38,811 nucleotides of DNA from Lachnospiraceae bacterium A2. GTDB lineage: Bacteria > Bacillota > Clostridia > Lachnospirales > Lachnospiraceae. This document shows, piece after piece, positions 1 to 9,058 of the stretch. The position numbers were made by a program, and so were the translations under genes. Location of the stretch: the NCBI GenBank assembly GCA_000403315.2, contig KE159643.1:1-38811 (forward strand), in the 5' to 3' direction. Positions within the stretch are counted from its first letter, which is position 1; each line of letters opens with the position of its first letter. The notes under the pieces are model-generated. The model was not told the origin of the DNA. It was given only the letters and a program-made list of their open reading frames with translations, and did not search any database.

Positions 1-2843
<2,843 letters not shown>

Positions 2844-2924
2844 GGTTGCAGGCCTTCGGGGGTGTCTTGTAGCGGCTGTATGGGTTTTCCAGGGTATACA
2901 GGCTTATGGCTTTGCAGGTGGGGT

Positions 2925-2970
2925 GGCCTTTGGTGGCTCAATGGTAGGGCAGCGTTATGGCCGCGCACCG
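2925..2970 (+). pseudogene. tRNA remnant (D arm only)
   Basis: Between the 23S end and tRNA-Asn lies TGGCTCAATGGTAGGGCAG (2935-2953). This is a textbook tRNA D arm, closely matching the D arm of the neighbouring tRNA-Asn (TAGCTCAATGGTAGAGCAC). No T arm (GTTCRANYC) or matching acceptor strand follows before tRNA-Asn begins at 2986, so it cannot be a complete tRNA. It is best read as a decayed tRNA copy. The space where a 5S rRNA usually sits (2844-2985) shows none of the conserved 5S motifs. Confidence 0.5.
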
Positions 2971-2985
2971 AAGAAAATAGGATAA

Positions 2986-3057
2986 TCCTCGATAGCTCAA
3001 TGGTAGAGCACGCGGCTGTTAACCGCGGGGTTGTTGGTTCGAGCCCAACTCGGGGAG
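2986..3057 (+). tRNA. tRNA-Asn (GUU)
   Basis: Complete 72-nt cloverleaf. The acceptor TCCTCGA pairs with TCGGGGA (one G-U pair). The D arm is AGCTCAATGGTAGAGC. The anticodon stem CGCGG/CCGCG holds the loop CTGTTAA with anticodon GTT at 3018-3020, and the T arm contains GGTTCGAGCCC. The discriminator base is G3057 and CCA is not encoded. It follows the 23S gene by about 140 nt and is probably part of the rRNA transcript. A terminator follows at 3070. Confidence 0.96.
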
Positions 3058-3069
3058 TTTTAGTTTTAG

Positions 3070-3099
3070 CCTGCAGGCATTAGTGCCTGCAGGTTTTTA
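3070..3099 (+). terminator. Intrinsic terminator of the rRNA/tRNA-Asn transcript
   Basis: A perfect 10-bp GC-rich stem, CCTGCAGGCA (3070-3079) with TGCCTGCAGG (3084-3093), has a 4-nt loop and is followed by TTTTT (3094-3098). The T run overlaps the stop region of the convergent WYL gene. In the opposite direction the stem is followed by A-rich sequence, so it should work only for the + strand. Confidence 0.9.
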
Positions 3100-4062
3100 T
3101 TCTATGGGAACCATCCTTATTTGTTTCCGGAGCCTGCTCTTTAAGCTTTGGAGGAATTTTTCATTTCCAATAACAGAAAGCATGGAGCCAAAGGACAGGA
3201 CTTCGATTAGTAGTTCTGTTTCCATAGCTTGGTTATAGTAAATCAGGCATTCGTAAGTATCATTGTCCAGCTTCCGGGTATTTTTTTCGTAGTTGGCAAA
3301 ATGAAGCATGGCCCGTTCAAGGGCGTTACGCCGGTTGGCAATGCGGAGTGTTAGAGGCTCTTTATAATAGGAATGTTTAATAAGGGCGTTTAGGTCAACT
3401 TGGGTATCCAGGGCTTGTTCCGTAAGGGCTGTGCTCTGGATGCGGGCAACATTCAAGGTTTCAAGGCGGAAGCTGTCTTTGGTACGCTTTAGGGCAAGAA
3501 GCCGGAATTTGTCATTTTTTACAGAATACTCAAGGCGTGCCGGTATATAATAATGGTGCACCCGGTTCCCGGCAGGGGAATTATAATCAATATCCACGTA
3601 TTGGCTGTTTTTTTGTGCATCCAGCAGGGTGCGGAAAATCTTGCGGTATCTGCTGTCCTGATAGGGATCCCCGTCTGAAAACTGGTCATAGTAATAAAAT
3701 TGCCCAGGCGTCCAGAGGGGCGTTACAGAATCCAGCATTTGCCCCAAAGCCCCCAATTGCCCTTCGTTTAAAAACAGCCCAATCCGGGCGTCAGACAATA
3801 AGGCTTTTAAGTAAGATTTTTCAAGGGAGGATAGGGGCATAAGGAAGTTTGGTCTTATTTTGGATACATATAGTTCCCCATTCTTTTCAAATAAGTCCCA
3901 AGCTCCGCTCTCTAATTTGGGGATTATGGAAAGCAGGCTTTCCCCAAACCCTTCCCCACAGACTTGGCTATGGATTTCTTCCATGGTGAGGGCATTTTGG
4001 CTACATAACAGATGGCGCAGGACCTGGTAATAACAGCTATAAATTTCTGAAAAAAGTTCCAT
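3097..4062 (-). CDS. WYL-domain transcriptional regulator (first of a pair)
   Basis: 321-aa protein of the WYL regulator type. Residues 1-90 contain a predicted winged-helix-like segment. Residues about 145-215 form the WYL beta barrel, including the stretch HHYYIPARLEYSVKNDKFRL. The C-terminal 80 residues resemble the WCX extension. WYL domains in other systems bind nucleic acids or small ligands and control repair, defence or stress genes. The start is ATG 4062, with AGGAGA 8 nt upstream; an in-frame TTG at 4068 is less well placed. It lies 102 bp downstream of a second WYL gene on the same strand, and the pair diverges from rtcB. That suggests the two act together to control the RNA-repair genes. 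The ligand is unknown, and a canonical W-Y-L triplet is not obvious. Confidence 0.85.
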   Translation of the reverse strand: MELFSEIYSCYYQVLRHLLCSQNALTMEEIHSQVCGEGFGESLLSIIPKLESGAWDLFEKNGELYVSKIRPNFLMPLSSLEKSYLKALLSDARIGLFLNEGQLGALGQMLDSVTPLWTPGQFYYYDQFSDGDPYQDSRYRKIFRTLLDAQKNSQYVDIDYNSPAGNRVHHYYIPARLEYSVKNDKFRLLALKRTKDSFRLETLNVARIQSTALTEQALDTQVDLNALIKHSYYKEPLTLRIANRRNALERAMLHFANYEKNTRKLDNDTYECLIYYNQAMETELLIEVLSFGSMLSVIGNEKFLQSLKSRLRKQIRMVPIE

Positions 4063-4109
4063 TTGCAAATTCTCCTTCCTGGGGATATTAGAATATTGTT
4101 CTATAACAT

Positions 4110-4140
4110 GTCTGAAAATTATAGGAATGAATTTTCAGAC
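4110..4140. repeat. 11-bp perfect inverted repeat between the two WYL genes
   Basis: GTCTGAAAATT (4110-4120) and AATTTTCAGAC (4130-4140) are exact inverted copies separated by 9 nt, extendable by one pair (T4109-A4141). No T run follows on the minus strand, so it is not a convincing terminator. It sits upstream of the 3097-4062 gene and could be an operator or a 5'-UTR hairpin. Confidence 0.7.
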
Positions 4141-4164
4141 ACGCCCTAACGTTGTGCCCTTTGG

Positions 4165-5403
4165 TTAACCTTCATCCAGGTACATGCGGTACATTGTCTG
4201 TAAATCTTGGTAAAACCGCTGCTCTGTTAATTTGGAAGTACATTCCAATGACAGGATTCTCCCTATAAATGTGCGGACCCAAGGCATCATTTCGTTGCAG
4301 TCAAAGGATTCCCGCTGGTATTGGTAGGTATTTTTGGCAATCCGTGTGACAGTGCCGCCCCTGCCTTCCCGCTTTAGTCGGCTGACAATATAAGCTTCTT
4401 CTGGCTCCTGCACATGCAGGGTGAGGGTTAAGGTATCCGAATGATGGCGTTCCGGCCCCTGGAAGGACACGCCCCAAAGGCGGCTCCTGTTTTTTTCCAG
4501 TTTTTCCTGCAAAATATCGTATTCTGTGGATGGTTCCATGAGGGTGACGTTTTTGATAGTATCCAGGCGGAAACAAGTAAACCGCCTGCTTTTTTCCAAA
4601 TACCCGCAGAGGAACCGCCGCCCGCTTCTGGAACTGGCAAAAATTTGCAGCGGGGTGCAATAGGCAGTGTTTTTCATGCCCCGTTTAGAGCTTTTGATGG
4701 CAAGCGCTACGTTTTGCTTTTGGTTCATGGCGGAAAGCAGCGGAAGCAGGATTTCATCTTCCAAGGTATGTACGAAAAAACTGTGCTTTACCCGGAACGT
4801 CTGGTTGGACCCTCCAAGCTGTTCTAATATTTCATTTCCAATAATGCCAAAGCTTTCAGCCATTTGGTAAAAGCAGAGGGCATCCATTGCCTGTTCTGTG
4901 GATCGCAGCCATAGGGCAAGGCGGCTGTCAAGGGAAAACACGACAGCCTTCCCAGCCTTTTTCTTGGTAAGGAGCCCCTCTTTTCCATAAGCATTGCATT
5001 TCCGGCGGACAGTTTGGATATCAAATAAGGCTTCGTATTCTGAGAGCAGGCTGTCCGTAATTTCTTCTGCTGTCCGCGCCTGCCCATCCTGCAGCAGGTC
5101 CAGGATTAGGAAATGCAGGGTAATATCGTTGTCTGTAAAGCTTTTTGTTTTCCATACCCGGAATAAAGGGTTGGTGTCAAGAAGGCTGCTGTCAATGGCA
5201 AGGGAAATATTTGCCCCGTTGGGCACATAATCCTTCTGTACATAGGGGGCGAGCCAGCTTTCCAGCCGACGGCGTTCATTGTCGTAGGTGCGGGGGCTTT
5301 TTTCCGTAAATTCCTGGCGCGTTTTGAAGCCGTAGACGAAGAAGTCGCGGACGTACTCCCTTGTTTTGGGAAAGCTTTTGATTAATTCTTGGAAATCTGA
5401 CAT
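4165..5403 (-). CDS. WYL-domain transcriptional regulator (second of a pair)
   Basis: 412-aa protein. Residues about 95-165 look like a winged helix-turn-helix, with a helix-rich stretch containing TAEEITDSLLSEY and QTVRRKCNAYGKEGLL, followed by a wing. Residues about 230-300 form the WYL barrel, including YCTPLQIFASSRSGRRFLCGY. The remainder resembles the WCX extension. The N-terminal 90 residues are less typical. The start is ATG 5403 with AGGAG about 10 nt upstream. It diverges from rtcB across a 266-bp gap holding a palindrome and an extended -10 promoter on each side's reading direction. Its role as regulator of rtcB, the tRNA-like RNA and the SPFH gene is inferred from position only. 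Confidence 0.85.
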   Translation of the reverse strand: MSDFQELIKSFPKTREYVRDFFVYGFKTRQEFTEKSPRTYDNERRRLESWLAPYVQKDYVPNGANISLAIDSSLLDTNPLFRVWKTKSFTDNDITLHFLILDLLQDGQARTAEEITDSLLSEYEALFDIQTVRRKCNAYGKEGLLTKKKAGKAVVFSLDSRLALWLRSTEQAMDALCFYQMAESFGIIGNEILEQLGGSNQTFRVKHSFFVHTLEDEILLPLLSAMNQKQNVALAIKSSKRGMKNTAYCTPLQIFASSRSGRRFLCGYLEKSRRFTCFRLDTIKNVTLMEPSTEYDILQEKLEKNRSRLWGVSFQGPERHHSDTLTLTLHVQEPEEAYIVSRLKREGRGGTVTRIAKNTYQYQRESFDCNEMMPWVRTFIGRILSLECTSKLTEQRFYQDLQTMYRMYLDEG

Positions 5404-5441
5404 AATTTTCTTACTCCTGTTTTGTAGGGGGGAGTTGAAGT

Positions 5442-5465
5442 GGGCTAGGTATGCATACCCTACCC
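5442..5465. promoter_or_regulatory. Palindrome in the WYL/rtcB divergent region (candidate operator)
   Basis: The core GGTATGCATACC (5448-5459) is a perfect 12-bp palindrome. The flanks GGGCTA on the left and CTACCC on the right extend it to a 24-bp imperfect palindrome. It lies about 40 bp upstream of the WYL start codon and about 140 bp upstream of the rtcB -10 box. This is a plausible binding site for a dimeric regulator, which the WYL proteins could be. No second copy was seen in the window. Confidence 0.45.
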
Positions 5466-5524
5466 AAACTAGCTGCCCATTACCAAGGAGCAGCAGGCAG
5501 CCCTATCCTTCCCCATTTCCCAAA

Positions 5525-5533
5525 ATTATACCA
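5525..5533 (-). promoter_or_regulatory. Extended -10 promoter for the WYL gene pair
   Basis: Read on the minus strand this is TGG-TATAAT, an extended -10 element with a perfect -10 hexamer. No good -35 hexamer is present 17 bp upstream. Transcription would begin near 5518, giving a leader of about 115 nt that includes the 5442-5465 palindrome. Confidence 0.5.
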
Positions 5534-5606
5534 TACTCCCCAAAAAAAATTGCCACAAAATTTAAGTTCGCAACTTTTTTAAAATGATAAATTACCAAAT
5601 CCTGTA

Positions 5607-5612
5607 TATAAT
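5607..5612 (+). promoter_or_regulatory. rtcB promoter -10 box without a -35 box
   Basis: Perfect TATAAT about 58 bp upstream of the rtcB start. The position for a -35 hexamer (about 5584-5589) reads ATGATA, a poor match. This would fit an activator-dependent promoter. Confidence 0.5.
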
Positions 5613-5669
5613 AGCCCTATCAGAACCAAACCAAAACAAAAATCCAAAGCAGAAAGGAATGAGAATGGT

Positions 5670-6902
5670 ATGTTTGTACTTTTTAATGAAAATACGAGAT
5701 TCCCTGTGAAAGTATGGTTGGGGCAGAAAGAAGAATTAGAAGGGAATTGCTTAGAACAGGCATATCATCTGTCCCAGCTTCCATTTATCCATAAATGGGT
5801 GTGCCTGATGCCAGATACCCACGCAGGGAAAGGAATGCCAATTGGCGGGGTAATTGCTGCAAAGGATGTTGTAATTCCAAATGCGGTGGGCGTGGATATT
5901 GGGTGCGGCATGGATTTTGTCCCCACCAATATCCGCATGGATGAGGTACGGGATATCCAGACTGGGAATGGGACTATTGTTCAGGCAGTAATAGGGAATA
6001 TTATGCGTTCCATCCCTCTGAATACGGAGAGATATAAAACACCGCAGGAATCTGCCGTCCTTGACAGGGCAAAGCAGGAAATTGAAAAATACGGGGAAGA
6101 TACAGAGCTTCTGCCCCTGATTGACGATGGGTACTATCAGGTAGGAAGCTTAGGGGGCGGAAACCATTTTATCGAGCTTCAGGAGGACGAGGAAGGGTTC
6201 CTCTGCATTATGCTCCACTCGGGGAGCCGCCATCTTGGAAAGAAAATTTGTGATTATTTCCACAAGAAGGCAAAGGAACTGAACCAGATGTGGCGCAGTG
6301 AGGTGAAGGAGGAATACCAGTTATCATTCCTGCCAACCCAATCCAAAGAGGGGCGGCAGTATATTAACTGGATGGGCCTTGCGCTGGATTATGCTTTTGA
6401 AAACCGCGCCCGTATGCTGGAGCAGACATGCGCCATTGTAAAAGAGGTAGTGGAAAGGCACACAGGGCAAGGGGTAGAATTTGGGGAGGAAATCAACTGC
6501 CACCACAATTATGCCGCGTTGGAAAACCATTATGGCGAAAACGTGTGGGTACACCGCAAGGGGGCAACCCGTGTGCGGGAAGGGGAGCTGGCGGTTATTC
6601 CGGGGGCAATGGGCTCTTACAGCTATGTGGTAGAAGGGAAAGGCAGTGAAGAATCCTTTTGTTCTTCTTCCCATGGGGCTGGCAGGAGTTATTCCCGGAC
6701 AGGGGCTATAAAGGCCTTTTCTGTGGAGCAAGTGATGGTGGATTTAAAGGAACAGGGAATTATCCTTGGAAAACGTAAAAAAAATGACGTGGCAGAAGAA
6801 TGCCGGTTTGCATATAAAGATATAGATGGGGTAATGTCCCAGCAGCTGGATCTTGTAACGCCAGTCCGGAAATTGAAAACGGTAGGCGTGGTAAAAGGGT
6901 GA
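5670..6902 (+). CDS. rtcB: RtcB family RNA-splicing/repair ligase
   Basis: 410-aa RtcB ligase. The family joins RNA ends bearing 2',3'-cyclic phosphate or 3'-phosphate to 5'-OH ends, using GTP and Mn2+, through a guanylylated histidine. Family motifs appear in order: PDTHAGKGMPIGG (residue about 48), GVDIGCGM (about 74), GGGNHFIEL (about 163), HSGSRHLGK (about 183), CHHNYA, RKGATR, IPGAMG and SSSHGAGR, whose His is the expected guanylylation site. The length is typical of the short bacterial form. The start is ATG 5670, with an AGGA-type site 12-13 nt upstream. No RtcA cyclase, archease or Ro/TROVE gene is in the window. Instead the gene is followed by a tRNA-like RNA and an SPFH gene and preceded by divergent WYL regulators, which suggests an RNA-repair role rather than tRNA splicing. 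Confidence 0.97.
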   Translation: MFVLFNENTRFPVKVWLGQKEELEGNCLEQAYHLSQLPFIHKWVCLMPDTHAGKGMPIGGVIAAKDVVIPNAVGVDIGCGMDFVPTNIRMDEVRDIQTGNGTIVQAVIGNIMRSIPLNTERYKTPQESAVLDRAKQEIEKYGEDTELLPLIDDGYYQVGSLGGGNHFIELQEDEEGFLCIMLHSGSRHLGKKICDYFHKKAKELNQMWRSEVKEEYQLSFLPTQSKEGRQYINWMGLALDYAFENRARMLEQTCAIVKEVVERHTGQGVEFGEEINCHHNYAALENHYGENVWVHRKGATRVREGELAVIPGAMGSYSYVVEGKGSEESFCSSSHGAGRSYSRTGAIKAFSVEQVMVDLKEQGIILGKRKKNDVAEECRFAYKDIDGVMSQQLDLVTPVRKLKTVGVVKG

Positions 6903-7020
6903 AGGTTCGGCAAAACATAGAAATTGCGGAAATAATTTATTTATGCATGGGTGTTGGGGTTAAGCCCCTGCCCTGCGGTGCCTGCAGCGTGCTGCCAGGT
7001 ATACCATAAATATTTCATTA

Positions 7021-7037
7021 CTTAACATGAGGTTAAG
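7021..7037 (+). other. Hairpin immediately 5' of the tRNA-like RNA
   Basis: CTTAAC (7021-7026) pairs with GTTAAG (7032-7037) around a 5-nt loop, ending 6 nt before the permuted tRNA fold. No convincing promoter could be placed between rtcB and this hairpin, so the RNA may be processed from the rtcB transcript. Confidence 0.45.
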
Positions 7038-7043
7038 GATATA

Positions 7044-7155
7044 TTGTGATGTCAAGGGTTCGAATCCCTTCCGTGGAAACGGTATCTCAGTGGGTAGAGT
7101 GCACAACGAAATGGCAAGGCCTGTCAAGCCTGTGGTTCAATTCCACTCAAATTTC
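7044..7155 (+). ncRNA. tRNA-like noncoding RNA: permuted tRNA fold plus a second D-armless module
   Basis: Module 1 (7044-7106) folds as a circularly permuted tRNA. Anticodon-stem 3' strand TTGTG (7044-7048) is followed by variable loop ATGTC (7049-7053) and T stem AAGGG/CCCTT around loop TTCGAAT (7059-7065). A 4-bp acceptor stem CCGT/ACGG is closed by a GGAA tetraloop (7075-7078). Then come T8 and A9 (7083-7084), the D arm with loop AGTGGGTA (7089-7096), G26 (7101), and CACAA (7102-7106), which pairs back to TTGTG. Bases for the tRNA tertiary contacts 8-14, 15-48, 18-55, 19-56, 54-58, 9-12-23, 13-22-46 and 26-44 are all present; only the 10-25 pair is lost (T-T). Module 2 (7108-7155) has an outer stem GAAAT/ATTTC. 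It encloses an anticodon-like arm AGGC-CTGTCAA-GCCT (anticodon position GTC) and a T-like arm GTGG-TTCAATT-CCAC, and has no D arm. It lies between rtcB and an SPFH gene. Ends and expression are unknown. Confidence 0.75.
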
Positions 7156-7346
7156 TTTTAAGCCTGCGAAACGAGCCAAGCAGCCGCGCTTGCGCGGATA
7201 TTTGGCAACTTCCGCAAGGGTATTTGACTTTAAGTCAGGCATGTCCCATACCTTAGGGTAAGGGCACATGCAGCCTGTCTTGCAGCCTGAAAACCGGGGA
7301 TACCGCAAACAGGATGGCGGAACAAAAGCCTGCATGAAAGGTATTT
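7156..7346 (+). other. Structured 3' extension of the tRNA-like RNA, or SPFH leader
   Basis: Several inverted repeats follow the tRNA-like modules. GCCAA/TTGGC (7175-7179, 7202-7206) encloses CCGCG-CTTG-CGCGG (7184-7197). GCCTG/CAGGC (7162-7166, 7236-7240) would close that domain. CCTTA/TAAGG lies at 7251-7262. CATGCAG/CTGCATG (7267-7273, 7330-7336) encloses CCTGT/ACAGG (7274-7278, 7309-7313) and is followed by TTTTT (7342-7346), a possible weak terminator or 3' end. The hairpin loop CTTG also matches CAAG at 7215-7218, so a pseudoknot is possible. No gene is seen from 7156 to 7525. Confidence 0.4.
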
Positions 7347-7525
7347 TTCACCATAGGCAAAGCGTAAGCAGTAATTTTCTTACAAAGATGCCTTGGAAAA
7401 GATATTTGTCAGCGTGGTTCCCTTCCCCTAACTGTCTGCTCAACTGGTTTTCCGCTGTAAGAAAGGGGATTGAGGAGAAAAATTTCCATGTAAAAAAATG
7501 AAATTGCCAGATAGGAGGAAAAACC

Positions 7526-8635
7526 ATGAAATATAAGATAAAAGACAATCAGGCTGGATTTGTATTGAAAGACGGAATATTCCAAAAAATGGTAACATCG
7601 GGAACATACCATTTCTCCAAAACATTGGGCTATCAGGTAGAAGTGGAGGAAATGTATGGGGAAGTTGGCTATTTGGATGTACCTTACCAGGTGCTTGCGA
7701 AAGACCCTGCATTTCTGGCGTCTACCATACATATGGAAATCCCGGATGGCTTTGCAGGGTTCCTTTTTAATAATGGGAAATTGGTTTCTTTTGCAAACAG
7801 GAAAGAGTATACATTTTGGAATGTGTTTGAGAAGCATGAAATAAAAATAGTATCTATGGAGGAACCCGTGGTTGGGGCGGAGGTCACAAAGCGGATGGTT
7901 TCTATTATCCCGGGGAACCTGTACACCACGGTATCTGTGGGGGAAGGGGAAACAGGGCTGGTATACTATGACAATGAGCTCAAAAAGCAGCTTTCCAGGG
8001 GCATATACTGGTTTTGGAATTATACCCATAACATTTCCTGCCGGGTAGTAGATATGAAGCAGCAGGTATTGGATATTGTAGGGCAGGAAATCCTTACAAG
8101 GGATAAAATCGGCATCCGCATGAATGTTTCCAGTATGTTTAAAATCAGGGATGCCGTAGAATTTGCAGCGTCTATTTCGGATTTGAAAAACCAGCTTTAT
8201 ACCGCGGTGCAGTTAGCCATCCGGGAGATTGTGGGAAATTATAAGCTGGATGAAATTTTGGAGAAAAAAGAGCAGATTTCCGGGGAAATTTATGCAGCAT
8301 TAAAAGGGCGGGAAGGAATGTTCTGCGTGGAATTTCTGTCTGTCGGGATTAAGGACATTATCCTGCCCGGGGAAATCCGGGAAATTATGAACTCCGTGCT
8401 GGTTGCAGAAAAAACAGCGCAGGCAAATGTAATTTCCAGAAGGGAAGAAGTGGCGTCCACCCGTTCCCTCCTCAATACCGCAAAGCTGATGGAAGAAAAC
8501 CAGACCCTTTATAAGCTGAAAGAACTGGAGTATCTGGAGAGGATTTGCGAGAAGGTAGGGGAAATCTCTGTAAATGGAAATGTAGGCATTGTGGAACAGC
8601 TGGGGAAAATGATAGGGGCAAGGCAGGCCGTATAG
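7526..8635 (+). CDS. SPFH/Band-7 (slipin-like) domain protein of the RNA-repair island
   Basis: 369-aa SPFH/Band-7 protein. The SPFH core spans about residues 70-300 and includes REILTRD-type and AIREIVGNYKLDEIL-type segments, followed by a coiled, Glu/Lys-rich helix typical of slipins and prohibitins (about 290-345). No N-terminal membrane anchor or signal peptide is visible, so it is probably soluble, unlike classical stomatins. The N-terminal half holds three related units (residues about 7-30, 73-99 and 139-165), each with a G-x-x-G-F/L pattern, a short turn and an aromatic-rich G-x-Y-x-F end. The start is ATG 7526 with AGGAGG at 7513-7518. SPFH proteins form oligomeric scaffolds. In published genomic surveys a subset is linked to RNA ligases and a tRNA-like RNA, exactly the context here. 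It may bind that RNA, which is untested. Confidence 0.85.
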   Translation: MKYKIKDNQAGFVLKDGIFQKMVTSGTYHFSKTLGYQVEVEEMYGEVGYLDVPYQVLAKDPAFLASTIHMEIPDGFAGFLFNNGKLVSFANRKEYTFWNVFEKHEIKIVSMEEPVVGAEVTKRMVSIIPGNLYTTVSVGEGETGLVYYDNELKKQLSRGIYWFWNYTHNISCRVVDMKQQVLDIVGQEILTRDKIGIRMNVSSMFKIRDAVEFAASISDLKNQLYTAVQLAIREIVGNYKLDEILEKKEQISGEIYAALKGREGMFCVEFLSVGIKDIILPGEIREIMNSVLVAEKTAQANVISRREEVASTRSLLNTAKLMEENQTLYKLKELEYLERICEKVGEISVNGNVGIVEQLGKMIGARQAV

Positions 8636-8671
8636 GCAGAAAGCAGGAGAAGTGAAAAAATTGGATTTTGC

Positions 8672-8700
8672 GGGATGGCTATGGCATGGCCTTCCCTTTT
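8672..8700 (+). terminator. Probable terminator after the SPFH gene
   Basis: GGGATGGC (8672-8679) pairs with GCCTTCCC (8689-8696) with one T-T mismatch and a 9-nt loop, followed by TTTT. It lies 36 nt past the SPFH stop and closes the RNA-repair transcription unit before the tRNA promoters. Confidence 0.6.
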
Positions 8701-8778
8701 CTGCATGAACAGGGAAGCATTCGGGCTAAGAATTGTTAAAGTAAATATTGAAAAAGTAGAAAAAATTTCAAAAAAAGC

Positions 8779-8807
8779 TTGCAAATTAAAAAAAGTTATG
8801 GTATACT
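8779..8807 (+). promoter_or_regulatory. tRNA-Glu promoter
   Basis: -35 TTGCAA (8779-8784), 17-bp spacer, -10 TATACT (8802-8807). Transcription would start about 30 nt before the tRNA. Confidence 0.85.
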
Positions 8808-8844
8808 TATATTCGTTGCTGACAATGTTAAGCAACAGCATAAT

Positions 8845-8916
8845 GGCTCCTTGGTCAAGCGGTTAAGACATCGCCCTTTCACGGCGGTAACACGGGTTCG
8901 ATTCCCGTAGGAGTCA
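8845..8916 (+). tRNA. tRNA-Glu (UUC)
   Basis: Complete cloverleaf. Acceptor GGCTCCT pairs with AGGAGTC (one G-U), and the D arm contains GGTCAAGCGGTTAAGAC. The anticodon stem TCGCC/GGCGG holds loop CTTTCAC with anticodon TTC at 8878-8880. The T arm is CGGGTTCGATTCCCG and the discriminator A8916. CCA is not encoded. Confidence 0.97.
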
Positions 8917-8949
8917 TTTCTATAAAATATTTTTTATGGAATATAAATC

Positions 8950-8978
8950 TTGACGAATATTTTGATGTCTGATATAAT
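8950..8978 (+). promoter_or_regulatory. tRNA-Cys promoter
   Basis: -35 TTGACG (8950-8955), exactly 17 bp, -10 TATAAT (8973-8978), so tRNA-Cys can be transcribed independently of tRNA-Glu. Confidence 0.88.
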
Positions 8979-9058
8979 ATAATAAGTTAAGGCATAAGTT
9001 CCTGTCAGACATTGCAGCAGGATGTAGATTTGCCGGATTTATAATCATAATTTTATAA

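Noticed and set aside
7044..7155. Ordinary tRNA gene
   Set aside because: The arms occur in permuted order, the acceptor stem is closed by a tetraloop and no linear 7-bp acceptor with discriminator can be drawn.
7046..7261. 71-codon frame across the tRNA-like region
   Set aside because: It runs through the paired tRNA-like modules, has no ribosome binding site and its composition follows the stems; the RNA structure explains the sequence better.
8675..8866. 63-codon frame between the SPFH gene and tRNA-Glu
   Set aside because: It overlaps the terminator, the tRNA promoter and the tRNA itself and has no ribosome binding site.
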